From: CAZBRS01 sp964494475
Lineage (GTDB): Bacteria > Myxococcota_A > UBA9042 > CAZBRS01
Reading direction: 5' to 3'
Assembly (NCBI GenBank): GCA_964494475.1
Contig: CAZBRS010000004.1
Location: 72,426 to 136,425, forward strand
DNA length: 64,000 nucleotides
Shown here: piece by piece, positions 54,014 through 63,900 of the stretch
How the letters are laid out: each line of letters starts with the position of its first letter
Numbering within the stretch: the first letter of the stretch is position 1
The notes under the pieces: generated by a model
Told to the model about the DNA's origin: nothing
Seen by the model: the letters and a program-made list of their open reading frames with translations, nothing else
Databases searched by the model: none
Position numbers and translations under genes: made by a program

Positions 54014-55351
54014 GTGAACGACGCCCAGACCAGCGACCTGACGGGCACCGAAGCCAAGATTACGCTGACCCTCGACTGCTCCAACGACTGCAGTTTCTGT
54101 TACAACCGCTACAACAAGAAGTTCGGTGACGCCACCATCCCGCGCGAGCGCGCCCTGCAGCTGGTCGACGAGGCCGCCGCCGCCGGCGCCGACACGCTGA
54201 ACCTGATCGGCGGCGAGGTCACGATCCTGCCGTACTTCGTCGAGATCGTGGCCCACGGTCGGCGGCACTTCCCGGCCGTGAGCATCAACACCAACGGCCG
54301 GCGCTTCTCGGAGCCCGGCTTCGCCGAGGCCGCCGTGAAGGCCGGCCTCACGCACGTCGACGTGTCGCTGCACGGCTCGTCGGCGGCCGTGCACGAGGCG
54401 CTCACGCAGGCGCCGGGCTCGTTCTCCGAGTGCGTGGCCGGGCTGGCCGCGCTGGTGGAGCTGGTGCGCACAGGTCAGCCTGTCCGCGTGGCCGTGACCA
54501 CCCTGGTGGTGCCGGAGAACCTGCACGATCTCGTGGCCCTGGCCGACCTGCTGGCGCAGGTGGGCGTGTCGTCGTGGCGCGTGAAGTACGCCCACGGGGT
54601 GCTCGGCTGTGCCCCCGAGGCCAGCGAATCGCCCATCCCCGCCTACTCCGAGGCGCTGCCCGTGCTGCGGCAGGTGCTCCGCCGGCACCCCGATCGCCTG
54701 AACACGCGCGTGCACGACGTGCCCCTCTGCCTGCTGGGCGAGCACCTGCTGCAGAGCACCGACAGCGACGCCCACCAGGTGGCCGTGTACAAGCAGGCGG
54801 GGCTGCAGGAGACCGTGCGCGTGGCCGGGCACTGGGGCGAGACCAGCCCGCGCTGCGCGCCCTGCGCCGCGCGCGCGTCGTGCTGCAAGCCGAGCCCCGC
54901 CTACGTGGCGCAGCACGGCGACGCCGAATTGGTGCCCTTCGACGAGGCGGGGCTGGCCGCGGCGTACGCGCAGGCCCGCGCGGCCGTGGCGAAGCGCGGC
55001 GCGCCGACCGCCGCCGCCGAGGGGGCCGGACCGCAGGGCGCGCGGCCCCAGGCCGAGCTGCTCCTCGAGCTCGAGCGGGCCGCGGCGTCGGGGGCCTGGG
55101 CCGAGGTGCGGCGGTTGGCGGGGCGGGTCGCGGCCGATCATCCGGAGCGCGCGGCGGTAGAGGTGCTGAAGCGGCGGGCCGAGCGGGCGCTGCTCAGCCA
55201 CGAGGCCGAGCGCCTGGCGGCCGCGGGGCGCACCGACGAGGCGCGCCTGCTCGTGGCCTTGATCGGCCGGCGTTATACGGATCTCGACCGGGCCCCCGTG
55301 AGCCCGGCGTCCGGTGCCCGGCCGTCCTCCGCGAGGGCGCGCGACGACTGA
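54014..55351 (+). CDS. radical SAM protein with SPASM-like cysteines
   Basis: The product is 445 aa. The cluster motif CSNDCSFCYNRYNKK is at about 20-34, and the partial TIM-barrel motif LIGGEVTILPYF follows. A C-terminal auxiliary region has CAPCAARASCC (about 285-295). The start is GTG 54014, 9 bases after the epimerase stop. Relatives modify peptides or lipids; no precursor peptide gene is seen nearby. The 3' end overlaps the oppositely transcribed B12-type radical SAM gene by 79 bases. Confidence 0.9.
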   Translation: MNDAQTSDLTGTEAKITLTLDCSNDCSFCYNRYNKKFGDATIPRERALQLVDEAAAAGADTLNLIGGEVTILPYFVEIVAHGRRHFPAVSINTNGRRFSEPGFAEAAVKAGLTHVDVSLHGSSAAVHEALTQAPGSFSECVAGLAALVELVRTGQPVRVAVTTLVVPENLHDLVALADLLAQVGVSSWRVKYAHGVLGCAPEASESPIPAYSEALPVLRQVLRRHPDRLNTRVHDVPLCLLGEHLLQSTDSDAHQVAVYKQAGLQETVRVAGHWGETSPRCAPCAARASCCKPSPAYVAQHGDAELVPFDEAGLAAAYAQARAAVAKRGAPTAAAEGAGPQGARPQAELLLELERAAASGAWAEVRRLAGRVAADHPERAAVEVLKRRAERALLSHEAERLAAAGRTDEARLLVALIGRRYTDLDRAPVSPASGARPSSARARDD

Positions 55352-57804
55352 CGATCGCGCTCGTAGTCGGCCTGCAACGGGGCCTCGAGCCCCTCCACCA
55401 CCTGGCGCGCCACCTCGATCACGCCGGCCGCGTCCAGGAAGGGCACGCTCGACGCCGTGCTCGGATCGGCCTCGAGCGTGTCGAGCACGTAGCGCCCCAT
55501 GCGCAGCACGAAGCGCGTGACGCGGGGGTCGTCGGCGCCCGACGCGCTCCCCTCGACGGCGCGGTACGAGAAGCCGAGCGCGCGCCCTGCGAGCGCCGCA
55601 GGCCGACCCGCGGTCAGCGGGCTCACCACCGCGTCGAGCCGGGCGCCGTCGACGACCCGCTTCAGCCGGAACCCGAGCCCGTCGCTCTCGAACGCCACCT
55701 CGCGGGCGTCGAACTGCCAGCCGGCCCGGGTCACGGCCCCCTCGAAGGGCTGCCCCGGGGCCAGCAGGCGCGCCAGGGCCGCGGCGAACGCGGGCCGGGC
55801 CACCGCGTGCACACCCACGTCTTCGCCGCCGGCCAGCAGCGGCGCCATCCCCCGCGCGTGGCGGCGCACGTGCAGGTCGAGGCCGTGCCGATCGCCCTCG
55901 AGGGGCAGCACCAGGTGGCCCTGGTCGAACCGCAACCGCTCGGGCGCGGCCCGCCAGCCCCGGGCCGCCAGCGCCGCGGCCAGCGGTCCGGCGGGCTCGG
56001 CCGCCAGCCGGGCCAGCGGCGCGCGGTAGGAGGCCTCGTGGACCGGCGCGCCCAGGAAGCCCTCCTCGAAGGCGGCCACGATCTCGGCCTTGCGGGCGTG
56101 GCCCAGGCGGTCGTACAGCAGGAACAGGAGCTCGAGGTCGATGGAGCCGGCCCAGTACTTGGGCTCGGGCTTCAGGCGCTGCAGCGCGTCGGTGACCACG
56201 CGCGTGGAGTGGGCGATGGCCGCGCGCTTGGCGTCCCAGGCCAGGCCCCCGATCTCGTCGAACGCCGCGTCCTCGAGCAGCCCGCGCTCGTTGGGGCAGG
56301 GCCGCAGGCCGTAGCGCTCCGGGTAGGTGCCCATCAGCGACGACGAGATCAGGTAGAACGGCGACACGTTGAAGCCGTCGACCACCGGCGCGTTCCGTTC
56401 GAGGAAGGCCACGAACTCGGTGAGGTCGGTCTCGGTCTCCGTCGGCAGCCCGGTGATGAGCAGCAGCTGGTTCCAGAAGCCGAGGTCGTGGGCCAGGCGC
56501 AGGCGCTCCTCGGCCTGGCGCACCGTGATGCCCTTGTGGATGACCTTGAGGAGCCGATCCGAGGGGTACTCGAGCCCCCACGTGAACCGCACGGCGCCGC
56601 TCTCGCGGGCCTTCACCAGCAGCTTCTCGTCGACCGCGCGCAGGTTGGCGCAGTCGGACCACAGGAGGTCGAGCCGCGCGGCCTTCAGCTCGTCGCAGAA
56701 GCGCTCGGCGTAGGCGTAGGAGCCGTTGATGTTGGTGTTCAGGAAGTGGAAGTACCGAACGTCGAGGGTCTCGCGCAGGTGGGCGAGGGCGCGCACCACC
56801 TCGGCCGGGTCGCGGCGCTCCATGCTGGTCATCGAGTAGCCGCAGAAGGCGCAGCGCGCGTTGCAGCCCTCCTGGAAGACGAGGGGCACCACCAGCACGC
56901 GATCGTCGGCGCGGGCCGCCAGGCGGGTGCTCCAGGCCTGCAGGTGGTAGCGCTCGAGCAGCCCGGCGCTGGTCGTGGCCCTCTCATCGAGCGCGCGGCG
57001 GTCGAACCAGGGGGTGACCAGCACCGAGGGGTTCGTGAGCACGCGGCGCCGGTGGGAGCCCTCGGGGGCGTCGTCGCGTCGCGCGCCGCCGGGGGTGAGC
57101 GCGTTGACCTGCCCGCCCCGGGCTCCGTCGTCGGGCGGGCCGCCGGCCTCCGGGTTCGCGGCGTTGACGTCCCAGTGCACGAGTACCTGGCCGCCCACGG
57201 CCTCGCGGAGCACCTCGGCGTCGTGCGCGAAGTCGCGGCCGGCCAGCCGGCAGGCGATGGCCGCGAGCGGCACCTCGCCCTTGCCGGCCACCGCCAGGTC
57301 GAGGGCCGGGCAGCGCCGGAACATGGCGCGGTACTCGTCGCGGTGCTTCGAGTCGGGCGAGATCTGCAGCCCGCCCACGACGGTGGTGCACCCGGGGTGG
57401 GCCTCCTTCACGAGGTGCGCCAGGCAGAGGCACAGGTTGCCGACCGCGTGCATCTCGGCATAGCCGCCGATGACCGAGGCGCAGCTGAGGGCGTAGAGGT
57501 CGGCGGCTCCCACCTCCATCAACTCGAGCACGCGCTCGGCCTGCGCGCGCACGAAGGGCTCGCCGCCGGCCAGGAAGCCGTCGACCGCGGCGTCGTCGAA
57601 GAAGGGCGTGAAGCTCACGGCGCGGGGGTCGGCCCGCAGCGCGTCGAAGCCGCGCACCTCGAAGTCGTGCTCCGTGAGGTCGGTGAAGCCGTGCTCGCGC
57701 AGGTAGCCGGCCAGCGTCGGCGCGGCCAGCTTGATCACCTGGGGAAAGCGCCACCACCCGGGCTCGAGCGTGTGGAAACTGGGCGTGAGGAAGGCGATGC
57801 GCAT
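55273..57804 (-). CDS. B12-binding-type radical SAM protein
   Basis: The product is 843 aa. The N-terminal B12-binding-like domain (MRIAFLTPSFHTLEPGWWRF, VVGGLQISPDSK) is followed by a radical SAM core with CNARCAFCGYS at about 300-310 and GLEYPSDRLLKVIHKG. A long C-terminal region (about 560-843) is particular to this subgroup. The usual B12 DxHxxG motif is not clear, so B12 binding may be lost. It converges with the SPASM-type radical SAM gene and shares 79 bases with its end. The substrate is unknown. Confidence 0.87.
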   Translation of the reverse strand: MRIAFLTPSFHTLEPGWWRFPQVIKLAAPTLAGYLREHGFTDLTEHDFEVRGFDALRADPRAVSFTPFFDDAAVDGFLAGGEPFVRAQAERVLELMEVGAADLYALSCASVIGGYAEMHAVGNLCLCLAHLVKEAHPGCTTVVGGLQISPDSKHRDEYRAMFRRCPALDLAVAGKGEVPLAAIACRLAGRDFAHDAEVLREAVGGQVLVHWDVNAANPEAGGPPDDGARGGQVNALTPGGARRDDAPEGSHRRRVLTNPSVLVTPWFDRRALDERATTSAGLLERYHLQAWSTRLAARADDRVLVVPLVFQEGCNARCAFCGYSMTSMERRDPAEVVRALAHLRETLDVRYFHFLNTNINGSYAYAERFCDELKAARLDLLWSDCANLRAVDEKLLVKARESGAVRFTWGLEYPSDRLLKVIHKGITVRQAEERLRLAHDLGFWNQLLLITGLPTETETDLTEFVAFLERNAPVVDGFNVSPFYLISSSLMGTYPERYGLRPCPNERGLLEDAAFDEIGGLAWDAKRAAIAHSTRVVTDALQRLKPEPKYWAGSIDLELLFLLYDRLGHARKAEIVAAFEEGFLGAPVHEASYRAPLARLAAEPAGPLAAALAARGWRAAPERLRFDQGHLVLPLEGDRHGLDLHVRRHARGMAPLLAGGEDVGVHAVARPAFAAALARLLAPGQPFEGAVTRAGWQFDAREVAFESDGLGFRLKRVVDGARLDAVVSPLTAGRPAALAGRALGFSYRAVEGSASGADDPRVTRFVLRMGRYVLDTLEADPSTASSVPFLDAAGVIEVARQVVEGLEAPLQADYERDRQSSRALAEDGRAPDAGLTGARSRSV

Positions 57805-57886
57805 GGGCGCAGGATAGCTGACGCACCCGGGGCGCGCAACCGATCGCGCCGGGACCGACCGATGGCGGGCGCAGCGAGCAGCGCCC

Positions 57887-59086
57887 CTACTTCTTCATCC
57901 CGTGCTCGCGCAGGATGCGCCGCGCCACGGCGTCGACGTGCACCTCGTCGGCCCCGTCGTAGATGCGCGCGGCGCGCTCGTGCGCCCACCAGAAGGCCAA
58001 CGGCGTGTCGTCGGTCATGCCGAGCCCTCCGAGGGTCTGGAGCGCGCGGTCGAGCACGCGCTGCAGGGTGCGCGCCACCGTGAACTTGATGAGCGAGATC
58101 TCTTCGCGCGCGGCGTAGACCCCCTCGTTCTCGATGCGCCACGCGGCGTGCAGCACCATGAGGCGCGCCGCGTGGATCTCGGCGCGGCTCTCGGCCACCC
58201 ACTGCTGCACGATCTGCCGCGTGCCGAGGGGCTTGCCGGGAGCGAGCTCGCGCGTGGCCGCGTGGTGACACATCAGTTCGAAGGCGCGCTCGCACACGCC
58301 GATCCAGCGCATGCAGTGATGAATGCGCCCCGGCCCCAGGCGCTGCTGGGCGATGACGAAGCCCTGCCCCTCGGGCCCCAGGGTGTTCGCCTGCGGCACG
58401 CGCGCGCCGTGGTAGGCCACCTCGCCGTGGCTGGCCCAGTCGCCGCCCCGGTCGCCCATGATCGACAGGTTGCCGACCAGCTCGTAGCCGGGGGTGTCGG
58501 TGGGCACCAGGATCATGCTGGCCCGGGCGTGGGCGTCGGCGTCGGGGTCGGTCACGGCCATGCACACGGCGAAGGCGGCCCCGTCGGCGCCCGTGGCGAA
58601 CCACTTGTGGCCGCGGATCACCCAGTGGTCGCCGTCCTTCTTCGCGGTGGTGCCCATCCAGGTGGGGTTCGAGCCCGCGAACTCGGGCTCGGTCATGGTG
58701 AAGGTGCTGCGGAGCTCGCCCCGCACCAGCGGCAGGAGCCAGCGCTCCTGCTGCTCGGGGCTGCCGTACTCCATGAGGATCTCCATGTTGCCCACGTCGG
58801 GGGCCTGGCAGTTGAAGATCCAGTGGCCGACGGGCGTGCGGCCCAGCTCTTCGCTGAGGTGCGCGAACTCGGTCAGCGCCAGGCCCGCGCCGCCGTACGC
58901 CTCGGGCACGTGGGCGGCGAACAGCCCCGTCTGGCGGGCGCGCTCGCGCACGGCCGCGAGCCGCGGCAGCGAGGCGCGGAAGCCCTCGCGGCGGAGCGCC
59001 GGCTCCAGGGGCATGACCTCGTTCTTCACGAACTCGCGCACCAGCGCGCGCATCGCCTCGACCCGGGGAGAAGGGCTGAAGTCCAT
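57887..59086 (-). CDS. acyl-CoA dehydrogenase (ACAD10/11-like)
   Basis: The product is 399 aa. It is an FAD-dependent acyl-CoA dehydrogenase with FTMTEPEFAGSNPTW (FAD/substrate motif), GDRGGDWASHGEV and QTLGGLGMTDDTPLAFWWAHERAARIYDGADEVH; the latter carries the usual adenine/FAD contacts near the C-terminus. The C-terminal pattern fits the ACAD10/ACAD11-like subgroup, which in bacteria is often next to an aminoglycoside phosphotransferase-like gene, as here. It starts 10 bases after the histidine phosphatase stop. A role in hydroxy-fatty-acid breakdown is inferred from the eukaryotic ACAD11 fusion. Confidence 0.92.
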   Translation of the reverse strand: MDFSPSPRVEAMRALVREFVKNEVMPLEPALRREGFRASLPRLAAVRERARQTGLFAAHVPEAYGGAGLALTEFAHLSEELGRTPVGHWIFNCQAPDVGNMEILMEYGSPEQQERWLLPLVRGELRSTFTMTEPEFAGSNPTWMGTTAKKDGDHWVIRGHKWFATGADGAAFAVCMAVTDPDADAHARASMILVPTDTPGYELVGNLSIMGDRGGDWASHGEVAYHGARVPQANTLGPEGQGFVIAQQRLGPGRIHHCMRWIGVCERAFELMCHHAATRELAPGKPLGTRQIVQQWVAESRAEIHAARLMVLHAAWRIENEGVYAAREEISLIKFTVARTLQRVLDRALQTLGGLGMTDDTPLAFWWAHERAARIYDGADEVHVDAVARRILREHGMKK

Positions 59087-59096
59087 GGGGTCTCCG

Positions 59097-59789
59097 TCAA
59101 CGAAGGGTGACGAGGTTTCCGGCGGCGCGCTCCAGGTGGCCCTGCTCGTTCAGGCTCGACAGGCGCGGGCCGCGCCGGGTGACGACGATCCGGGTGAGGC
59201 CGCAGTTGGCCAGGCCGAAGCGCAGGCGAAAGCCCGCTTCGGGCGGCACGCCGAGCAGCTCGGCGGCCAGCACGGCGATGGGCCCGCCCGACGTGACCAC
59301 CAGCGCCGCGGCGTCGCGCTCGAGGGCCTCGCCCAGGCGCGCGAGCCCATCCAGGCAGCGCGCGCGAAAGGCCGCGTACGACTGCGAGTAGCCCGCGCCG
59401 TCCGGCGAGGCCACCCAGCGGTCGATGGCGCGCTCGAAGATGCGGTCGAAGGCCTTGACCGGCGCCAGGTCGTGCGCCAGCTCGGCGGCCAGCACCTGCA
59501 GGTCGGCGTAGCGCGGGTCGTAGCGCGCGAGCAGCTCGCGGTGGTCGAACTCGTCGAACGAGCTGTCGATCTGGATGGGCGCCTTCGAGCCCAGGGCCGC
59601 CAGGCAGGCGCGCGCCGTGCCGCGGTGCCGCTCGCGCGAGCCGCACACGGCCCGGTTCAGCTCGGGCGCCCGGGTGCGCAGGGCCTCACCGAGCGCGCGC
59701 GCCTGCTCCAGGCCCAGGTCGGTGAGCTGGTCGTACTCCTCGGCGCCGAACGACGCCTGCCCGTGGCGCACCACGTAGACGACGCTCAT
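59097..59789 (-). CDS. histidine phosphatase (phosphoglycerate mutase-like)
   Basis: The product is 230 aa with the RHG motif at 8-10 (VVYVVRHGQASFG). The second catalytic His normally lies in a GGP/GGxI segment; here TSGGPIAVLAAELLG has Ser/Gly where many members have His (T-H-G-G). The second catalytic His may therefore be replaced. Its ATG overlaps the stop of the phosphotransferase-like gene (ATGA). Clusters of this family with phosphotransferase-like and acyl-CoA dehydrogenase genes are recurrent. Confidence 0.88.
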   Translation of the reverse strand: MSVVYVVRHGQASFGAEEYDQLTDLGLEQARALGEALRTRAPELNRAVCGSRERHRGTARACLAALGSKAPIQIDSSFDEFDHRELLARYDPRYADLQVLAAELAHDLAPVKAFDRIFERAIDRWVASPDGAGYSQSYAAFRARCLDGLARLGEALERDAAALVVTSGGPIAVLAAELLGVPPEAGFRLRFGLANCGLTRIVVTRRGPRLSSLNEQGHLERAAGNLVTLR

Positions 59790-60874
59790 CGCCGCCCCCG
59801 CATGGCCCGCCGGCACTGCCAGTGCAGGTAGTGGGCCGCCAGCCAGAAGCGCTTGTACTCCGGGTTCCGGGTCTGGCCGTGGAAGTAGCGGTAGTAGATC
59901 TGCTGGGCGATCACCGCCAGGCGGAACAGCCCGAACACCTCGTACACGGGCCAGCGCTCGATCGAACGCCCCGAGCGCTCGGCGTAGGCCGCCACCACCT
60001 CGCGGCGGCTGAGCATGCCCGGCAGGTGCGTCGGCTGGCGGCGCAGCGATCGTCCGAAGGCGTCGTCGCCGGCCTCGACCCAGTAGGCCAGGCTGCCCCC
60101 CAGGTCCATCAGCGGATCGCCGAGCGTGGCCATCTCCCAGTCGAGCACGCCCACGATGCGCGAGGGGTCGGCGGCGTCGAGCACCAGGTTGTCGAAGCGG
60201 TAGTCGTTGTGGATGACGCACGTGGCCACGTCGTCGGGCGCGTTCGCGGCCAGCCACGTGGTCACGTCCTTGAACGTGGGCACGTTCCAGGTGCGAGCCC
60301 GGCCGTAGCGCTCGGTCCAGCCCTCGATCTGGCGCCGCACGTAGCCCGCGCCCCGCCCCAGCGAGGCGAGGCCCGCCGCGGCCGCGTCGACGCGGTGCAG
60401 TTCGACCAGCACGTCGATCATGCGGAGGCAGAGCGCGCGCGTGGCCTCGGGGCTCATGGAGACGCCGAGGTTCTTTCGAGGGATGACGCCGGGAACCCTG
60501 CGCATGACATAGAAATCGCACCCCAGCACCGCCGGGTCGTCGCAGAAGGCGATCATCTCGGGAACGTAGGGGAACACCGGCTTCAGCCCGGCCTGCACCG
60601 TGAACTCGCGCTTCATGTCGTGGGCCGACTTCGCCTTGGTGCCCTCCGGGGGCCGGCGCAGCACCAGGTCGTGGCCCGGGTAGGCCAGGCGGTACGTCCA
60701 GTTCGAGACCCCGCCCGAGAACTGCGTCACCTCGGGAAGCCCCGCGAGCCCTGCCACGCGCGCCTTCAGCCACGCGTCGACGGCCGCGACCGGCAACTCC
60801 TCGCCCGGGCGCACCGGGCCGCCGGTCTCGGGGTGCTTGCAGGGCGCTTGGGGAGTGGAGCTGCGAGCGTTCAT
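59786..60874 (-). CDS. aminoglycoside phosphotransferase-like (APH) kinase
   Basis: The product is 362 aa. It is an APH/choline-kinase fold with the Brenner motif VIHNDYRFDNLVLD and the metal motif VLDWEMATLGDP. The N-terminal lobe FSGGVSNWTYRLAYPGHDLVLRRPP binds ATP. It resembles the kinase domain of ACAD10/ACAD11, which phosphorylates 4-hydroxyacyl-CoA before elimination. This fits the dehydrogenase two genes downstream. ATG 60874 is chosen because the longer frame start adds an Arg/Pro-rich tail. It heads the three-gene operon. Confidence 0.9.
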   Translation of the reverse strand: MNARSSTPQAPCKHPETGGPVRPGEELPVAAVDAWLKARVAGLAGLPEVTQFSGGVSNWTYRLAYPGHDLVLRRPPEGTKAKSAHDMKREFTVQAGLKPVFPYVPEMIAFCDDPAVLGCDFYVMRRVPGVIPRKNLGVSMSPEATRALCLRMIDVLVELHRVDAAAAGLASLGRGAGYVRRQIEGWTERYGRARTWNVPTFKDVTTWLAANAPDDVATCVIHNDYRFDNLVLDAADPSRIVGVLDWEMATLGDPLMDLGGSLAYWVEAGDDAFGRSLRRQPTHLPGMLSRREVVAAYAERSGRSIERWPVYEVFGLFRLAVIAQQIYYRYFHGQTRNPEYKRFWLAAHYLHWQCRRAMRGRR

Positions 60875-60955
60875 CGGCCTCGTCCGGTTGCCTCGAAGTG
60901 TCTCGCGGGGCCGTGCCGGGGTCAAGCGCGGGATCGACGTCGGTCGAGGTGTACC

Positions 60956-63900
60956 TTACGGGGGGCAGCCGTTGTAGAGGCTCCCGTCGCAGTCGTCGTC
61001 GATACCGTTGTTGCAGATCTCGGTCGTGCCATGGGCCACGGCGGCGTTCAGCGGCTGGCAGTCGGACGCGTCGCCGTCGCCGTCGTTGTCGTCGTCGCCG
61101 TCGCACTCGTCGCCCTTGCCGTCGCCGTCGAGGTTGGCCTGGTCCGCGTTGGCGACGCCCGGGCAGTTGTCGACGGAGCTCGCGACGCCGTCGCCGTCTC
61201 GGTCGGGATTGGCGTCGGACTCGAACGAGGCGTACCAGAGCTTCCCGCCCGCATGGTAGGCCATGTGGAACACGCCGTTCGCGTCGATCTTCAAGGAGGT
61301 CCCGTGCCCCGTCGCGACGCTGGAGTGGATCGTCAGCATCGTCCACGTGCCGTTGATGCGCCGGGCGAGCTTGATGGCGTTGCCCTGCCACATCAGGATC
61401 GCGGGCTGTCCGATGAGGTCGAGACCGATGGACATCCACGTGCCCCCGATCATCTGGGTGCCCAGGTAGCCCGGGTTGCCCCCCGGAGCGTCGGTGTTGT
61501 ACACCACGTACCCGCCCTGGTGGTACGTGGCGTGAAAGCGGTCGTTGGCGTCGTAGATCGCGTCGCTGTAGAGGCCGCCTTCCCAGCCCCAGCAGCCGCA
61601 GGACCACGAGATCGCCTTGGTGCACCCCATGAGGTCGGTGAAGTACAGGCGGGTCATCATCACCAGGGGCTTCCACATCGACGACACGGCGATGGCCCCA
61701 TAGCCCATGTTCCCGGCGGCCATGCCGGCGACGCTCTCCGATTGCCATGCGCCCCACGGCGTCTTGGTGGCGTAGCGCACGTCGCTCTCCGGTTGATCCT
61801 GCACGTAGACGGCGTGCAGCGTGCCGCCCGAGTCGATGGCCAGGTCGGAGTTGCTGCCCGTGTCCCCCCCCGCGTCGATGAGGGAGGTAGCCCACGTCCC
61901 CGACACGTTGGTGGCGTACCTGAAGTCCAGGTTGGTGGCGTCGTAGGACGACACGTGGGCCTTGTCGGCCCCGTCGACCACCAGGCTGGCGTAGCGACCC
62001 ACGTCGCCTGTCGAGTCGACCGTCTGCTTCGTCCAGGTCGTCCCGACCCGCGAGGCCACCTTCAGGTCGAGGAAGGGGGCTTCGGCGAAGTACCCGATCG
62101 TCGGCTCGTCGTAGGAGTCGAGCGCCAGCGACGGATACCACCCGGTGTCGCCGGTGGCGTCGACCGTCACCTTGGTGAGCCCGGTGGGAACGCACGCATC
62201 GAGGGTGTCGTCACACGTGCCGATGACGCAGGGATTGCCCGCGCTCACGCACTCGTCGACGACGCCGTCGCAGGTCTCGGCGCCCGTACACCACAGCGTG
62301 TCGTCGGCGCACGTGCGTCCGGCGCCGCCCTGGCAGGTCCCGTCGAGGCAGGTCTCTCCCACGACGCAGAACACGCCGTCGTCGCAGGCCTGGCCGTTGG
62401 TGGTGGCGTCGTGGACGTGCCCGCACGTACCGCTCTGGCACACGTTGACCGTGCAGGGGTCGTCGTCGTCGCACGCGACATCGGCGCCGTCGTCGATCGT
62501 GCCGTCGCAGTCGTCGTCGGACCCGTTGCAGGTTTCGGCGGCGCCGTGCCCCACGTCCGGGTCCGTTGGCCCGCAGTCGGTCCCATCGGGGTCGCCGTCG
62601 TCGTCGGTGTCGGCCTGCGGGCCGGTCACACGCACGCAGCGAACGTAGCTGGTATCAGTCTTGAGGGCAGGGTTCATGCGGCCGTCCATGTCGCTGAACG
62701 GTACGTACATGGCGTAGGTCGGGTCACTGATGAGCGATGTCGACGACCAGGCGCGGTCGAGGGGCGTGTTGGGGAAGGCCGCGGTATCGACGGGCGGGTA
62801 GGCCGTGAAGCGGAACAGCGACACCAGCTGCTTCTGGTCGGGCAACGTCCAGTCGTGGTAGCCGCCCCACACCAGGTCCTGACACGCGTCGAGGGCCGCC
62901 TGCCACGTGTGCTTCGTGGCGGCACCGATGGAGCACGCGCTGCCCGTCAGGCCGGCCGCGCAGCCCTGCCAGCTGAGCCCGGTGGTCGCGTCGGCCACGA
63001 GGGGCTGGCCGGTCACGCTCTCGCTGCGCGTGAAGCGCACGGCCGCGGGCGCCGCAGTACCCCGCACGCAGCGCACGTAGCAGCCGTAGAACATGTAGTC
63101 GTTGTTGCCGCCTCCGTAGCTGTTTTCGAACAGCCAGGCAAAGCGATCGGACGACGACGACGTCCACGAGCAGCTGCCCTCGGGCGCCCGGGGGAAGGCT
63201 GCGGGGTCCCACGTCGGCCGGCGACCGTAGCTGACGACCGACTGCGCCTCGTGCAGATCGGGCAGGCGCCAATCGTCGTAGCCACCCCAGTCCATCGCGT
63301 CGCAGTCGGCGAGCGCGTCCCACCAGGTGCGGCCCGTGAGAGAACCGTCTTCGCACTGGGCCCCTCTCTGGCCGAAGCCGCAACCCGCCCATTCGAGGCC
63401 GGTCACGTTGTCGTGCACCAGCGGCTCGTCGGTCACGGGTACGCTGCGCGTGAAGCGCTCGCTCTCGGCGTGGCCCGTGTCCCAGCCCGTCTGTGCGTCC
63501 TGTCCGCAGAACGCCGTGGTCTCGCAGGCCACGGTGCCGGCGGTGCCGGGGCACGCCACGCCGCTCGTGGCGTCGTAGCACTGACGCTGGCCCGAGTCGG
63601 CCAGCGGCCACGCCGGACCGGGCGGGTTGCAGGCCCAGGTACCGCAGCCGGGCGACTCGCACGCGCCCGAGATGCAGATGTCGTACCCGCGGTCAGGGAT
63701 CGTGAGCGCTATGCACGGCGTGAAGTCGGGCAGGCCCGCGCACGACGACCGACACGCGGCGCGCGAGCAGGTCTGGCCGGCGGCGCAGAGGGCCCCCTCG
63801 TCAATGCTGGCGTCGCAGTCGTTGTCGACGCCGTTGCAGAGCTCGACCCGGCCGTGGCCGACGGCCGGGTCGCTGACGGCACAGTCTGTGGTGTCGGGAT

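Noticed and set aside
54430..58083. 1217-aa open frame on the plus strand
   Set aside because: It is mostly antisense to the B12-type radical SAM gene, is rich in Arg/Gly/Ala and has no domain. It is a GC-bias shadow frame.
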